A stretch of DNA of 64,000 bases from Ferriphaselus amnicola (GTDB lineage: Bacteria > Pseudomonadota > Gammaproteobacteria > Burkholderiales > Gallionellaceae). The position numbers and the translations under genes were made by a program. Location: NCBI RefSeq assembly GCF_000974685.2, contig NZ_AP018738.1, positions 2,294,001-2,358,000 on the forward strand, written 5' to 3'. Within the stretch, counting starts at the first letter, position 1, and each line of letters opens with the position of its first letter. Below are positions 17,164-26,639 of this stretch, piece by piece. The notes beneath the pieces were generated by a model. It ran no database searches and was not told the origin of the DNA. It saw only the letters and a program-made list of their open reading frames with translations.

Positions 17164-17214
17164 TTAAGCGCGCAGTATGGATAGTTTAGTGCGCGCATCA
17201 ACAGTCTTGGTAAC

Positions 17215-20200
17215 CTAGCCGTTAACAACCTGCTGTGCTCTCAACGCCTCATACAACTGAGCCGGCCCAAGCAGTACATCTTTCAAACCGCTCCGCACCT
17301 TTTCCGAATCCAATGCCTGCTTGCTCAAGGTCGAATGCGCAGACAGTGCATCCATAATCGCACTCAGAATCGCATTGGACAGGTCGGGCGAATTGGCGAA
17401 CTGTTCTTTGGTGTTGTTGTTAGCCTGCTGCACCAGAATCTCCGATTCGAGCAGCTTGCCCTTGAGGACGTGGTTCACGTAGATCAGCTTGTCGTCGTCC
17501 GTGAGTTCGCCTTCAAACAGCTCGTTCACCTTGGTGATGATCTCGGCCAGATAGACTTTCTCTTTCTGCTGCACCTCTCCGCTGCCCGTCTCGGACAGTG
17601 GCGACAGCTTGGGATATTCGCCATTCACCAGTGCCAAGTTGCGTTTTCCCTGGTCCTTCAGCTTGTGATGGGTCAACGTCACCTTCGAGAGATCGACACC
17701 CTCACGCTCACGCCCAAACTCCAGCAAGGGCAGCAGTCGCTTGAAGAAGATCGCCCGCTTCTCGATGGCTGTGTTGCCGTAGTCGAAGATTTGCGACAGG
17801 AAGGCATACACCCGCTGGAATGCGCCCAGATTACGCTTGAACAGCATCAGCGCATTCATCTCGTCCTGCGCCTCTTGTTCGGCCTTTGCATCCTTGTTGG
17901 CGACGGCGGCTTGGTGATTTGTCAGTGCCGCCCGGTAACGCTTGAGCAGACGATCTGCGACCGGCTCAATGGCTGCGGAAAGCTCAGCCTGTGATGCGTG
18001 CGGATTCATTTCCACGTTCACGACACGATCCACCTCGTTATCGTCGTAGTGGCCTTCGGCATCCAGCTTGGCTCGCAAGTCATACACCAGATTGGGGTCG
18101 GTCACACCGTCCAGCTCTGCTGTTTCGTAATAGGTCTTGAAAGCTGCCAGCACCTCGTTCGGGTCGTTTACGAAGTCGAGGATGTAGGTCGTATCCTTGC
18201 CCGGATAGGCGCGATTCAGGCGTGACAGGGTTTGCACCGCCTGTATGCCTGCCAGCCGCTTGTCCACGTACATGCCGCACAGCAACGGCTGGTCAAAGCC
18301 GGTCTGGAACTTGTTGGCGACCAGCAAAATTTGGTACTCATCCGTGGCGAAGGCTTCACGGATGTCGCGCCCGTTCAGGTTGGTGTTGAGCACCTTGCTG
18401 GTTTCGGTGAGCGGATCGGGATGTGATTCCTGATCGTTTACTTCGCCCGAGAATGCCACCAGCGTGCCGATTTTGTAGCCCTGTGACTTGATGTACTTGT
18501 CGATGGCGATCTGCCAGCGCACCGCCTCAAGTCGGCTACCGACTACCACCATTGCTTTGGCTTTACCTTCCAGCAGCGGCTGTACGCTGTCGCGGAAGTG
18601 TTCCACCACCACTTGCACCTTCTGGCTGATGTTGTAGGGATGCAGACGCACCCAGCGCATGATGCCTTTCATCGCCGTGCTGCGTTCCACTTCCTTTTCG
18701 TCCCACTCGTGTCCCTCGTTCGCGAGCTTGAACGCCAGCTTGTAGGGGGTGTAGTTTTTCAGCACGTCGAGGATGAAACCCTCCTCGATGGCCTGACGCA
18801 TGGAATAAACATGGAACGGCGCGGGCAGATTCTCATCGCTGGCGGGTAAGGCCGGATTGGGGCGGCGACCGAATAGCTCCAGCGTCTTGGCCTTGGGCGT
18901 GGCGGTGAAGGCGACATAAGTGATGCCCGCGTCGTTCGACCTCGCGGCCATTTGCATCGCCAGCAAATCCTCTGTGCCCACCTCGCCACCGTCCGCCAAT
19001 TCCTGCATTTCCTCGGCACTTAGCAACTGCTTGAGCTTGGAAGCTGCCGTGCCGGTCTGCGAGCTGTGCGCTTCATCGGCTATCACGGCAAAGCGTTTGC
19101 CTTGCGTGGCGGCGAGTTCCCGAACAGCCTGCAACGCGAACGGGAAGGTCTGGATGGTACACACCACGATCTTCTTCCCGCCGGACAATGCCTGCGCCAG
19201 TTCGCCGCTCTTGCTCTGGCTTTCGCCCTTGATGGTGGCGACGACACCAGCGGTACGCTCGAAGTCAAAAATGGCTTCCTGCAACTGCGTATCCAGCACC
19301 GTGCGATCCGACACCACAAGCACAGAGTCGAACAGTTTCTTGTGCTGGGCATCGTGCAGGTCGGCAAGGAAGTGCGCCGTCCATGCGATGGAATTGGTCT
19401 TGCCCGAACCAGCGGAATGCTGGATCAGGTACTTCTGCCCGGCCCCCTCACTGATTACCGCCGCCACCAGCTTCCGGGTCGCATCCAGTTGGTGATAGCG
19501 CGGGAAGATGATCGCCTTGATCTGCTTTTTGCTGTCGCGCTTGGCGACGATGTAACGCCCGATGATTTCCAGCCAGCTTTCCCGCGCCCAGACCTGCTCC
19601 CACAGATACGCGGTGCGGTGTCCGTTCGGATTGACTGGATTACCTGCTGCGCCGTGGTCGCCCAGATTGAAGGGCAGGAAAGTGGTTGCCGCACCCAGCA
19701 GGCGCGTAGTCATCATCGCTGCGCTGTTGCTCACCGCGAAATGCACCAACGCACCACGCGGGAAATCCAGCAGCGGCTCGGCGGCAGCTTGCCCCTTGGG
19801 TTTGGGGTGGCGGTCAAAACGGTATTGATCCACCGCATCGTCCACCGACTGCGTGAAGTGCGATTTCAGCTCCACCGTCGCAATCGGCAGGCCGTTCAGG
19901 AATAGCACCAGATCAATCGCGTTCTCGTTGAACAGCGAATAGCGCACCTGACGCACCACACGCAGCCGATTGGCGGCGTATTTGGCTTGCAACTCCGAGT
20001 TCATCGCCAGCGCGGGTTTGAACTGGGCAAGTTGCAAGGGCTGGCGCAAGCCCAGCAACTCGATGCCATGCCGCAATACATCCAGCGTGCCCCGGTCATC
20101 CAGTTGCTTGCGGATACGATCCAGCAACACGGTTTCGGTAGCGGCTCCGTGACTCTTGCTCAATGACTCCCATGCCTTGGGTTGGGTGGCCTGCACCCAA

Positions 20201-20337
20201 GCGATCACATCGGCGGGGAATACAGCACGGGCGCGGTCATAGGCTGTAAAGTCCCCTTCTGCATACAGCCAGTCATGTGCTGCCAGATGCTCGCAGATGT
20301 CGTTCTCGAATTCGATTTCCTTGTGCAAGCCTGTCAT
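17215..20337 (-). CDS. hsdR: type I restriction enzyme, R subunit
   Basis: Motor and nuclease subunit of the type I restriction complex (R2M2S), which translocates DNA and cuts unmodified DNA. At 1040 residues it is of normal size. The N-terminal nuclease region shows D..x..ELK (LPIATVELKSHFTQSVDDAV, near residue 155). The SF2 helicase core has Walker A SAGSGKTNS near 306, motif II DEAHSSQ near 419 and motif III AFTATPKAKT. The C-terminal helical part binds the methylase core. It is the last gene of the minus-strand operon, ten bases after a small membrane gene. The frame is intact, so the enzyme is probably active. Confidence 0.95.
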   Translation of the reverse strand: MTGLHKEIEFENDICEHLAAHDWLYAEGDFTAYDRARAVFPADVIAWVQATQPKAWESLSKSHGAATETVLLDRIRKQLDDRGTLDVLRHGIELLGLRQPLQLAQFKPALAMNSELQAKYAANRLRVVRQVRYSLFNENAIDLVLFLNGLPIATVELKSHFTQSVDDAVDQYRFDRHPKPKGQAAAEPLLDFPRGALVHFAVSNSAAMMTTRLLGAATTFLPFNLGDHGAAGNPVNPNGHRTAYLWEQVWARESWLEIIGRYIVAKRDSKKQIKAIIFPRYHQLDATRKLVAAVISEGAGQKYLIQHSAGSGKTNSIAWTAHFLADLHDAQHKKLFDSVLVVSDRTVLDTQLQEAIFDFERTAGVVATIKGESQSKSGELAQALSGGKKIVVCTIQTFPFALQAVRELAATQGKRFAVIADEAHSSQTGTAASKLKQLLSAEEMQELADGGEVGTEDLLAMQMAARSNDAGITYVAFTATPKAKTLELFGRRPNPALPASDENLPAPFHVYSMRQAIEEGFILDVLKNYTPYKLAFKLANEGHEWDEKEVERSTAMKGIMRWVRLHPYNISQKVQVVVEHFRDSVQPLLEGKAKAMVVVGSRLEAVRWQIAIDKYIKSQGYKIGTLVAFSGEVNDQESHPDPLTETSKVLNTNLNGRDIREAFATDEYQILLVANKFQTGFDQPLLCGMYVDKRLAGIQAVQTLSRLNRAYPGKDTTYILDFVNDPNEVLAAFKTYYETAELDGVTDPNLVYDLRAKLDAEGHYDDNEVDRVVNVEMNPHASQAELSAAIEPVADRLLKRYRAALTNHQAAVANKDAKAEQEAQDEMNALMLFKRNLGAFQRVYAFLSQIFDYGNTAIEKRAIFFKRLLPLLEFGREREGVDLSKVTLTHHKLKDQGKRNLALVNGEYPKLSPLSETGSGEVQQKEKVYLAEIITKVNELFEGELTDDDKLIYVNHVLKGKLLESEILVQQANNNTKEQFANSPDLSNAILSAIMDALSAHSTLSKQALDSEKVRSGLKDVLLGPAQLYEALRAQQVVNG

Positions 20338-20346
20338 AGTTCACTT

Positions 20347-20712
20347 TCAATCAAAGAGACGTGCCAACGATCTGGCAAGCCAACCGACGCCCCACAAATC
20401 GCGCCTATTCATGCTGCAAGCAACAAAATAATTGCGCATCGCAAAGAACAACCTAACCAACCCTAACGCAATACCGATCCATTGCAGCCAGTGCATACGA
20501 CGGCCAAACAGCACCTCCACCATCGGCTTGAACATATTGCCCTGTAGCTCATCCAGCTTCGATTGCAACCAAAAAGGCAACGCCCAATAAAACAGAATGA
20601 ACAGCACCAAACCGAGTATCGCGGCACCCCACCAAGGCAGCACATTCGCAACCTCTATCGTATCGCGCACCACGCCGCTTGCAGCGCTACGCCTTTGGTA
20701 GCGCCTCGCCAT
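20347..20712 (-). CDS. small membrane protein resembling the N-terminus of a membrane Mrr-like endonuclease
   Basis: 121 residues: a basic N-terminus (MARRYQRRSAASG), LPWWGAAILGLVLFILFYWA as the first helix and a second helix near HWLQWIGIALGLVRLFFAM. This build resembles the N-terminal membrane part of restriction-endonuclease (Mrr/DUF2034-like) proteins, but no nuclease domain follows. It may be a truncated relative or a separate small protein. It is tightly placed: its ATG overlaps the hsdS stop (TGATG) and its stop is ten bases before hsdR, so it is translated within the restriction operon. The role is unknown, and the similarity is from memory of the family. Confidence 0.6.
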   Translation of the reverse strand: MARRYQRRSAASGVVRDTIEVANVLPWWGAAILGLVLFILFYWALPFWLQSKLDELQGNMFKPMVEVLFGRRMHWLQWIGIALGLVRLFFAMRNYFVACSMNRRDLWGVGWLARSLARLFD

Positions 20713-22043
20713 CAGACTGCCTGCCGCACATCAATCTTGCCGGTGACGGCGGCGGAAATCAGCGCGCTGCGGCGCTCTTGCAATAGTGCGATGGCGCGGT
20801 TGGATTCGGCGGTGAGGGTGTCGAATTTGGCGGTTTCGGTGTCGAGGAAAGCAAGAATTATTTTTTGCTCATCTATCTGTGGAAGCAAGAAGACCAACTG
20901 ATTCATTGCGCTAAGAGAAAGTGCAGGTTGCGCGCTTCCATTATTAAGAAGATCAATTTCACCGCTTGCCTTCAAGATATATAACTGCCAATAGGCCCAT
21001 AATGTTGTACAGACTGTTTCATCAACAGTCAGCTTCATCGAGTTTCCAGAAACCACTGCTGGTTTGTCGATGGAAGGCAGAACAGATGCCTTGCCAAATT
21101 GCGCGCCAATCTTGGCAATCACAATATCCCCAGCTTTTGTCTCACTACGCCTAATGCTTTCGAAGTGCTCACTTGAAATTGTCTTCAATTCAGACGGCTC
21201 AAGTTTTCCTTGTGTAGCGAAGTTGCTTTCAATGACGTATACATCGCCATCGTCAATGAAATGCACACTTTTTAGGTTGCTTCCAAATGGGCCATCAACA
21301 AACGCATTGGGCGTTAGCGCCTTAATATGTTTCAGCCTCATCACATCCCAATGCTCCGGCACTTCGCCTAGCCATTCGATGCCGGAATCTTTCATCTTGG
21401 CCTTAGGGTTCAGCCCCTTGGTGACGGCGTGCGAAATCACCGCCTGCCGCTTTTCCGCCAGCACCACCACCAGTCGCTGCTGCTCGGCAATCAATGCATC
21501 GATCTTCCCCGTCTCGCGGTCGAGGAAGGCGGCGATGGCTTGTTGTTCGTCTGGCGGAGGTAGCAGCGTAGGTAAGCGCTTGAGATCCGAGAACTTCATG
21601 GACTGACGCAATCCACCGCCCATCGAGTAAAACACTTTCGTCACATCGTAGGCGCGAAGCAAATGACACAGATAACGTGACTCAATTTTGGTTGGTTTCG
21701 CAGCGACATAGGCAAAAGTAATGATTCCTGTTTCTTCGACGATTGCAGTGCGCAGACTGCGCTTGTCGTTCTGAAGGTCGGTCAGTCTGAAAACAATGTC
21801 GCCCGGTCTGACTATTTGATAGGTTTCAAATGATTCTGGGAGCAGGCCATCATTCGAGCTGATGTCCTTCTGAACAATGCGTCCATAGCTAAGAGACAAG
21901 AGATTATCTTCCTGCATTCCGACATTTGATTCTTCACGCTCAGTGGCAACACTATAAAAGGGTGCAATACCCCAATGCTCCGGCACCTCACCCAGCCATT
22001 CCACACCGCTGTCCTTGTATTCCGAATAACGCGGCAAACTCAT
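20712..22043 (-). CDS. hsdS: type I restriction enzyme, specificity subunit
   Basis: DNA sequence recognition subunit of 443 residues. It has two target recognition domains, each introduced by a near-identical conserved segment: YKDSGVEWLGEVPEHWG at the start and MKDSGIEWLGEVPEHWD at about residue 217. Each is closed by a helical spacer (AIAAFLDRETGKIDALIAEQ, LAFLDTETAKFDTLTAESN). This two-fold layout predicts a bipartite target. Its start overlaps the rhuM stop by four bases. The recognition site cannot be read from sequence. The internal duplicated segments could allow domain exchange by recombination. Confidence 0.95.
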   Translation of the reverse strand: MSLPRYSEYKDSGVEWLGEVPEHWGIAPFYSVATEREESNVGMQEDNLLSLSYGRIVQKDISSNDGLLPESFETYQIVRPGDIVFRLTDLQNDKRSLRTAIVEETGIITFAYVAAKPTKIESRYLCHLLRAYDVTKVFYSMGGGLRQSMKFSDLKRLPTLLPPPDEQQAIAAFLDRETGKIDALIAEQQRLVVVLAEKRQAVISHAVTKGLNPKAKMKDSGIEWLGEVPEHWDVMRLKHIKALTPNAFVDGPFGSNLKSVHFIDDGDVYVIESNFATQGKLEPSELKTISSEHFESIRRSETKAGDIVIAKIGAQFGKASVLPSIDKPAVVSGNSMKLTVDETVCTTLWAYWQLYILKASGEIDLLNNGSAQPALSLSAMNQLVFLLPQIDEQKIILAFLDTETAKFDTLTAESNRAIALLQERRSALISAAVTGKIDVRQAV

Positions 22044-23071
22044 TCTTTTTCACCTTCGATGCGTTTGATCTCGCGATCAAAGTCGGACTCAAACAATCTG
22101 TCCTGCACGATGCGGTATTTCTCGAATTCGCTTTCCGCGAAGTCTTTGGCGATCTGCGCCGTGACTTTGCCGCTGTCTTGCAGAATTTCGCGTTCGGTGA
22201 GCTCCAGAAATTTGTCCAAGCGGATTGCCCAGTCTTCCATCGTCATAGGGATTTTGCGCAACGCTCTTTCTTCAGCCAGTTCCAGATAGGCGTTGACGAT
22301 GCGCCCCAATGATTCCAGCTCTTCTTTATTCAAATAGTTCTTGGCGATGACGACATCGTTTTTGATGATCTTGCCGAGCGGGGCGTTTTCCCATGAGGTC
22401 AGGCCCATGTGCTCTTTGTTGCTGTCGGCCCGCTTCACGACCAGCTCGGCGGCGGTGTGGCCATGTATGGCGAAGTGCAGTTTGTTTTGCACTTTGGCAA
22501 AAAAGTCGCGAGTGGTGGGGGCGTCTTTGTTGTAGTCCACGCTGGTCGCATAGATGTCGGTGATCTTCTGGTAAAACTTGCGCTCGCTGAGGCGGATCTC
22601 GCGGATTTCCGCCAGCAGGCGCTCGAAGTAGTCCTCGCCCAGAAAAGCGCCATTCTCCATACGTTTTTTGTCCAGCACGTAGCCCTTGATGGCGAACTCG
22701 CGCAGCACCTGCGTGGCCCACTGGCGAAATTGGGTGGCTCGTACGGAGTTGACGCGGTAGCCGACGGAGATGATGGCATCGAGGTTGTAGAAATCTATGT
22801 TGCGCTCAACCTCGCGACTGCCCTCGGTTTGAACTGTTCGGAATTTCCGAATAGTTGCCTCGCGGGTGACTTCCCCCTGCTCAAAGACATTCTTCAGGTG
22901 TTCGTTAATCGTAGGCACACTGACATCGAATAGCGCTGCCATCAGCTTTTGCGTCAGCCAGACATTCTCATCTTCGTAGCGCGCTTCGATGCTCTGCTCG
23001 CCGCTTTGTCCGGTGAAGATCAAAAACTCTGCCGTGCTGTTACGGATTTGGAGTTTTTTTTCGGTGTTCAT
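22040..23071 (-). CDS. RhuM-family protein in the restriction operon
   Basis: 343-residue protein of the RhuM (virulence-associated) family. Typical features are [19 protein letters not shown], then a helix-turn-helix-like [32 protein letters not shown] and [20 protein letters not shown]. The ATG at 23071 ([11 protein letters not shown]) overlaps the hsdM stop by four bases (ATGA) and is preferred over 23113. Such genes often sit between hsdM and hsdS or near Fic genes in mobile defence loci. Their biochemical role is not established; DNA binding or an accessory or anti-phage function is possible. Confidence 0.88.
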   Translation of the reverse strand: MNTEKKLQIRNSTAEFLIFTGQSGEQSIEARYEDENVWLTQKLMAALFDVSVPTINEHLKNVFEQGEVTREATIRKFRTVQTEGSREVERNIDFYNLDAIISVGYRVNSVRATQFRQWATQVLREFAIKGYVLDKKRMENGAFLGEDYFERLLAEIREIRLSERKFYQKITDIYATSVDYNKDAPTTRDFFAKVQNKLHFAIHGHTAAELVVKRADSNKEHMGLTSWENAPLGKIIKNDVVIAKNYLNKEELESLGRIVNAYLELAEERALRKIPMTMEDWAIRLDKFLELTEREILQDSGKVTAQIAKDFAESEFEKYRIVQDRLFESDFDREIKRIEGEKE

Positions 23072-24810
23072 GCCGACAACCCCGCAATCATCGTCAAAAT
23101 CCGATCCGTGCATTGCTTCAGTTCTGCATCAATCTCGGCCAGCGGGCGCGGCGGCTGGAACACGTAGAAGTGGCGGTTGAACGGGATTTCGTAGCCCACC
23201 TTGGTCTTGTCGTGGTCAATCCACGCATCCGGGGCGTGGGGTAGCACTTCGCGTTTGAAGTAGCTTTCCACATCCTCATTCAGCGGGACGTTTTCGGTGT
23301 CGCGCAGGCTGGAATCAGGCTGCGGCTTGCCCTTCTGTTTTCCCTTTGTTCCCAGCACGATCTTGCCTTGCTCATCGCGCAGCGGGCGTTCGACGGTGAT
23401 GGTGCGATAGCCAAAATCCTGATTCTTGAAGATGCGGCTGATCGGTTTTCCATCTTGCTCGGCCTCAACGAACTCGCCAAACAAGCGGGTGATCTCGTTG
23501 ATATGCGCGTCCGACAGTTCCTTGCGCTTGCTGCCCAGACTCTTACGCATCTTCTGCCAGAAACCACTGGCGTCGATCAGTTGCACGTTGCCTTTGCGCG
23601 CTTCCGGCTTGCGGTTGGAGAGTATCCAGACGTAGGTGCTGATGCCGGTGTTGTAGAACATGTCGGTGGGCAGGCCGATGATAGCCTCGACCAGATCGTT
23701 TTCCAGCACGTAACGGCGGATTTCGCTTTCGCCTGAACCTGCGCCGCCAGTGAATAGCGGTGAGCCATTCAGCACAATACCGAAACGGCTACCGCCTTCT
23801 GCCGCAGGGCGCATCTTGCTGACCAGATGCAGCAGGAACAGCAGCGAGCCGTCCGACACACGCGGCAGGCCGGGGCCGAAGCGACCGTTGAATCCTTGTT
23901 GCTCGTGTTCCTTGCGGATTTCCTTCTCGACCTTTTTCCACTCCACGCCAAACGGCGGATTGGACAGCATGTAGTCGAATTTCTTGTGCAGGTGGCCGTC
24001 ATCCGACAGCGTGTTGCCCGGCATGATGTTGGCGACATCCTGCCCTTTGATGAGCATGTCGGCCTTGCAGATGGCATAGGACTCATCGTTGAGTTCCTGA
24101 CCGAACATGGTGAGACGGGCTTGAGGGTTATGCTCTTCCAGATATTCGCCCGCGATGGACAGCATTCCGCCCGTGCCTGCGGTCGGGTCATAAATGGTAC
24201 GCACCACGCCCGGCTTGGACAGCACATCATCATCTTCGATGAACAGCAGATTAACCATCAGACGGATAACTTCACGCGGGGTGAAGTGCTCCCCGGCAGT
24301 CTCGTTGGATATTTCGGCAAACTTGCGGATCAGCTCCTCGAACACCAACCCCATCTGGCTGTTGCTGACCGATTCGGGATGCAGGTCAATCTGCGCAAAT
24401 TTCTCGGTGACCTGATACAGCAACCCAGCTTTGCCCAAACGCTCAACCTGAGTATGAAAATCGAACCGCTCGAAGATGTCGCGCACGGCGGGCGAAAAGG
24501 CTTGCACGTAGCTGTAGAGGTTTTCGCGGATGTGATCCTGATCGCCCATCAGCTTCTTCATGTCCAGCGGCGAGGTGTTGTAGAAGCTCTGTCCCGCTTT
24601 GCGTAACAGGAAGGGCTCCGGATTCAGCCCGGCTTGCTGCCGGGATTCAAGTTCTGCCAGCACCGCCGTCTTGGTGGTTTCCAGCACACAGTCCAGACGG
24701 CGCAGCACGGTAAACGGCAAGATCACCTTGCCATATTCGGATTGCTTATAGTCGCCACGCAGCAGGTCGGCGACAGACCAAATGAAAGATGAAAGGGATT
24801 GGTGGTTCAT
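23068..24810 (-). CDS. hsdM: type I restriction enzyme, methylase subunit
   Basis: N6-adenine methyltransferase subunit, 580 residues. The N-terminal HsdM domain ([20 protein letters not shown]) is followed by the SAM-binding motif DPTAGTGGM near residue 210 and the catalytic NPPF ([10 protein letters not shown]) near 285. It is the first gene of the operon and should be transcribed from a promoter in 24811-24950. Together with HsdS it protects host DNA, and with HsdR it restricts. The sequence looks intact. Confidence 0.96.
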   Translation of the reverse strand: MNHQSLSSFIWSVADLLRGDYKQSEYGKVILPFTVLRRLDCVLETTKTAVLAELESRQQAGLNPEPFLLRKAGQSFYNTSPLDMKKLMGDQDHIRENLYSYVQAFSPAVRDIFERFDFHTQVERLGKAGLLYQVTEKFAQIDLHPESVSNSQMGLVFEELIRKFAEISNETAGEHFTPREVIRLMVNLLFIEDDDVLSKPGVVRTIYDPTAGTGGMLSIAGEYLEEHNPQARLTMFGQELNDESYAICKADMLIKGQDVANIMPGNTLSDDGHLHKKFDYMLSNPPFGVEWKKVEKEIRKEHEQQGFNGRFGPGLPRVSDGSLLFLLHLVSKMRPAAEGGSRFGIVLNGSPLFTGGAGSGESEIRRYVLENDLVEAIIGLPTDMFYNTGISTYVWILSNRKPEARKGNVQLIDASGFWQKMRKSLGSKRKELSDAHINEITRLFGEFVEAEQDGKPISRIFKNQDFGYRTITVERPLRDEQGKIVLGTKGKQKGKPQPDSSLRDTENVPLNEDVESYFKREVLPHAPDAWIDHDKTKVGYEIPFNRHFYVFQPPRPLAEIDAELKQCTDRILTMIAGLSA

Positions 24811-25760
24811 TGGTTCTTGTCGTTATATTTTCCGGACGCATTCTGCGTGGATTGGGCAGGCAAGGCAATATGCCAAAGGATATAGAGGTCTCAATTAGCA
24901 ATAGTGTCGAAGTAGATGAAGCTGTGCCTTAGCGCGGATTCGATTTTCGCTAGCGACGCCTAGGGAGCCATCCACCACTATCGAGGTGGATGGGCAAGTG
25001 CGTCCAGCACGCAGCCCATGAGATACGTCTGCCCCAGCAGACATATCTCATGGCAGGGGGAGCCGACAACGGATGAGGACGCGATCAGCGGCCGAAAACG
25101 AGCCCAAGCGAGTGGTCGTTGTTGGGGGACGCAGTCCCGCCGCCAGAGCGAAGCGCGGCTCCCCTCTGGGAGAGGTCGGTCGTCCAGACCGATGGGGCGG
25201 CAGCACCACAAGCCGGGAATGTCGAAGACAGCTCGCGGCGCAGCCCTCGCAGAGGGGAGCCGCGCTTTGCGCGGGCGGCCCCGAGGCTGGATTCATCCAG
25301 CCGCTGGAGTCGGCACGACGAAAGGCAAGTAAAGAACTGCATATGCGGCGTCCAGCCGCATAAACACTGGGAAATCGCCCCTAGGCGATCGACCGCAGGG
25401 AGCCAGTGTGGTGCAGATTTTTGCGCGCAGGCCAGAGCGTCTTTCCTGGCCGAAGTATCACCATGCTCTGATTGTTCGTCTGATTACAGCGCTCAGAGAC
25501 GTAATCAGGCTCAGAATCAGAGCCCCACCACAATGGTTTATCCAAGAAAAACCTCACGATATTCCTGCGCAAAATCTTCTTTTCTCGTGTGAGGCATCTC
25601 TATATTTTCGCTCTAATTTATTAGCTCATCTATTTGTTTTATTTGTATTTTTTTCTTGCATAAAAATGTCATGACTGCTGAAATATGTTCAACAAGGCAG
25701 ATTTCTCCAATCAACTGCTGCAAGGGGGATTAGCCAGAACAACGAATCGGAGGCAGGGAA
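24811..25760. other. 950-bp gene-free region upstream of hsdM
   Basis: It holds the hsdM promoter side (24811-24930), a hairpin-rich GC-rich core (24935-25535) and an AT-rich leader (25540-25760) ahead of the next gene, which has GGAGG before its ATG. Short frames on both strands in the core are Arg/Pro/Ser-rich and overlap each other in several frames, as expected from structured GC-rich RNA and not from protein genes. Confidence 0.7.
24935..25535 (+). ncRNA. large structured RNA or non-autonomous element, HEARO/omega-RNA-like in part
   Basis: About 600 bases packed with paired segments. There is a perfect 9-bp hairpin at 24968-24993 and a 17-bp hairpin at 25016-25053 (one G-T mismatch). 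A long-range stem joins gcgcggctcccctct (25154) to aggggagccgcgc (near 25253). Other hairpins are tcggtc/gaccga near 25187, ggctggat/atccagcc at 25285-25302, and tatgcggc/gccgcata at 25342-25363. Nested cactgg...ccagtg arms lie at 25366-25409, and nested tctgatt/aatcaga with ctgattac/gtaatcag near 25470-25530. Three loops read GTCCA. The phrase ggagccgacaacggatgagg and the gacgcgatc after it (25059-25086) recall, from memory, the conserved core of HEARO RNAs (IscB omega RNAs). No IscB gene is nearby. The plus strand is chosen on that resemblance only, and the ends are approximate. Confidence 0.5.
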
Positions 25761-26639
25761 ATGGAAAACTCACATGATGAAACAATGGCCCACGAGGTAA
25801 GTGCAGCTGATGCTGAAAAATCCGCAGCCCGGCTGCAGCAGTTGGCCAATGCTAGAGAGGCATTGAAATCCTCTGGCAAAAGCCCCAATGAATTATCAAT
25901 GGCCTCAAGAAATTTGGTGCTCAACTGGATTTATCGATGGGGTTACTCCACCGCGACAGTCATCCAGCAACTTTTGAACCGCACATCCGCTGGTTATGCT
26001 TCAAGACTGTCCAAGCAGGGGTGGCTTATTGCAACCCCGACGAAAAGCGGTCACCCGAAAGCGTATTTCACGCTCTCCGCATCTGGTCTGGCCGAGGCTG
26101 AGCGGCAGGCAAGCGAGCTACTTCGGTACCCGGAGATTGACCCGTACCGGGTCAATCAGTCAAACATTCGTCATAACCTGATTGCCCAAGTCGCCACGCT
26201 GAACGCGATCAATGCGGGTCTGGCGAAGGGCTATCAAACGGAACGAATGCTGATATCAACTGATACCCAACCACTCCAGAAGCTACCGGATGTAGTACTT
26301 CATTTGTCCTCTGGTCTTCGGCTCGCGATAGAGGTCGAACTGAGCGCAAAGTGGGAGCGTGATCTTGACCAATTCGTTTTGGGCATTATTCAATCCCTTA
26401 AAATCGAAGACGGAATTCCACCAGCATTTGATCGGTTTGCGATTGTCAGCGACTCACAGGCAATCTTGAGCCGTTATTCTGCAGCGATGCAGCCTGAGGC
26501 CACCCTCAAAGAATGGCAGAAGAATTCCAGAAATCACTGGGAATCCATCAAATCAGAGACCATCCCGGATTGGCTTATTCGGAAGGTCGACTTCCATCTC
26601 TTCTCTCGCTCAGGAGACTCTAATGGCTCCTCTGATTAG
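25761..26639 (+). CDS. mobilisation / replication-relaxation-like protein
   Basis: 292-residue cytoplasmic protein. Residues about 45-125 look like a winged helix as in Replic_Relax/MobC-type accessory proteins of plasmids and integrative elements (LNWIYRWGYSTATVIQQLLN, YASRLSKQGWLIATPTKSGH, YFTLSASGLAEAERQAS). The middle contains KLPDVVLHLSSGLRLAIEVE, similar to the endonuclease-like or ligand part of that family. GGAGG lies upstream of the ATG. It overlaps the next gene by 17 bases. It points to a former or present conjugative or mobilisable element, yet no relaxase or coupling protein is in view. Confidence 0.65.
   Translation: MENSHDETMAHEVSAADAEKSAARLQQLANAREALKSSGKSPNELSMASRNLVLNWIYRWGYSTATVIQQLLNRTSAGYASRLSKQGWLIATPTKSGHPKAYFTLSASGLAEAERQASELLRYPEIDPYRVNQSNIRHNLIAQVATLNAINAGLAKGYQTERMLISTDTQPLQKLPDVVLHLSSGLRLAIEVELSAKWERDLDQFVLGIIQSLKIEDGIPPAFDRFAIVSDSQAILSRYSAAMQPEATLKEWQKNSRNHWESIKSETIPDWLIRKVDFHLFSRSGDSNGSSD

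Larger units (their letters stand above)
16524..17214. other. 691-bp stretch without a supported gene
   Basis: Several short frames occur on both strands but none has a ribosome site plus recognisable protein. A frame at 16729 begins MSVPAAKSAPTTEEVPALLW and stops after 24 codons, like the start of a broken small regulator. The right end holds a 34-bp direct repeat (17056-17089) and a hairpin (17095-17163) downstream of hsdR. Confidence 0.5.

Noticed and set aside
17335-17994. 219-residue reading frame opposite hsdR
   Set aside because: It lies fully inside a well-supported gene on the other strand; its sequence is a low-complexity mirror of the hsdR codons.
19066-19905. 279-residue reading frame opposite hsdR
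   Set aside because: Antisense shadow of the helicase region with no recognisable domain.
24935-25535. Group II intron or retron RNA as explanation for the structured block
   Set aside because: No domain V-like hairpin and no reverse transcriptase gene is nearby.
25018-25592. Several overlapping short reading frames on both strands in the hairpin-rich block
   Set aside because: They are rich in Arg, Pro, Ser and Trp, occur in four or more frames at once and have no ribosome sites. This is what GC-rich structured RNA gives.
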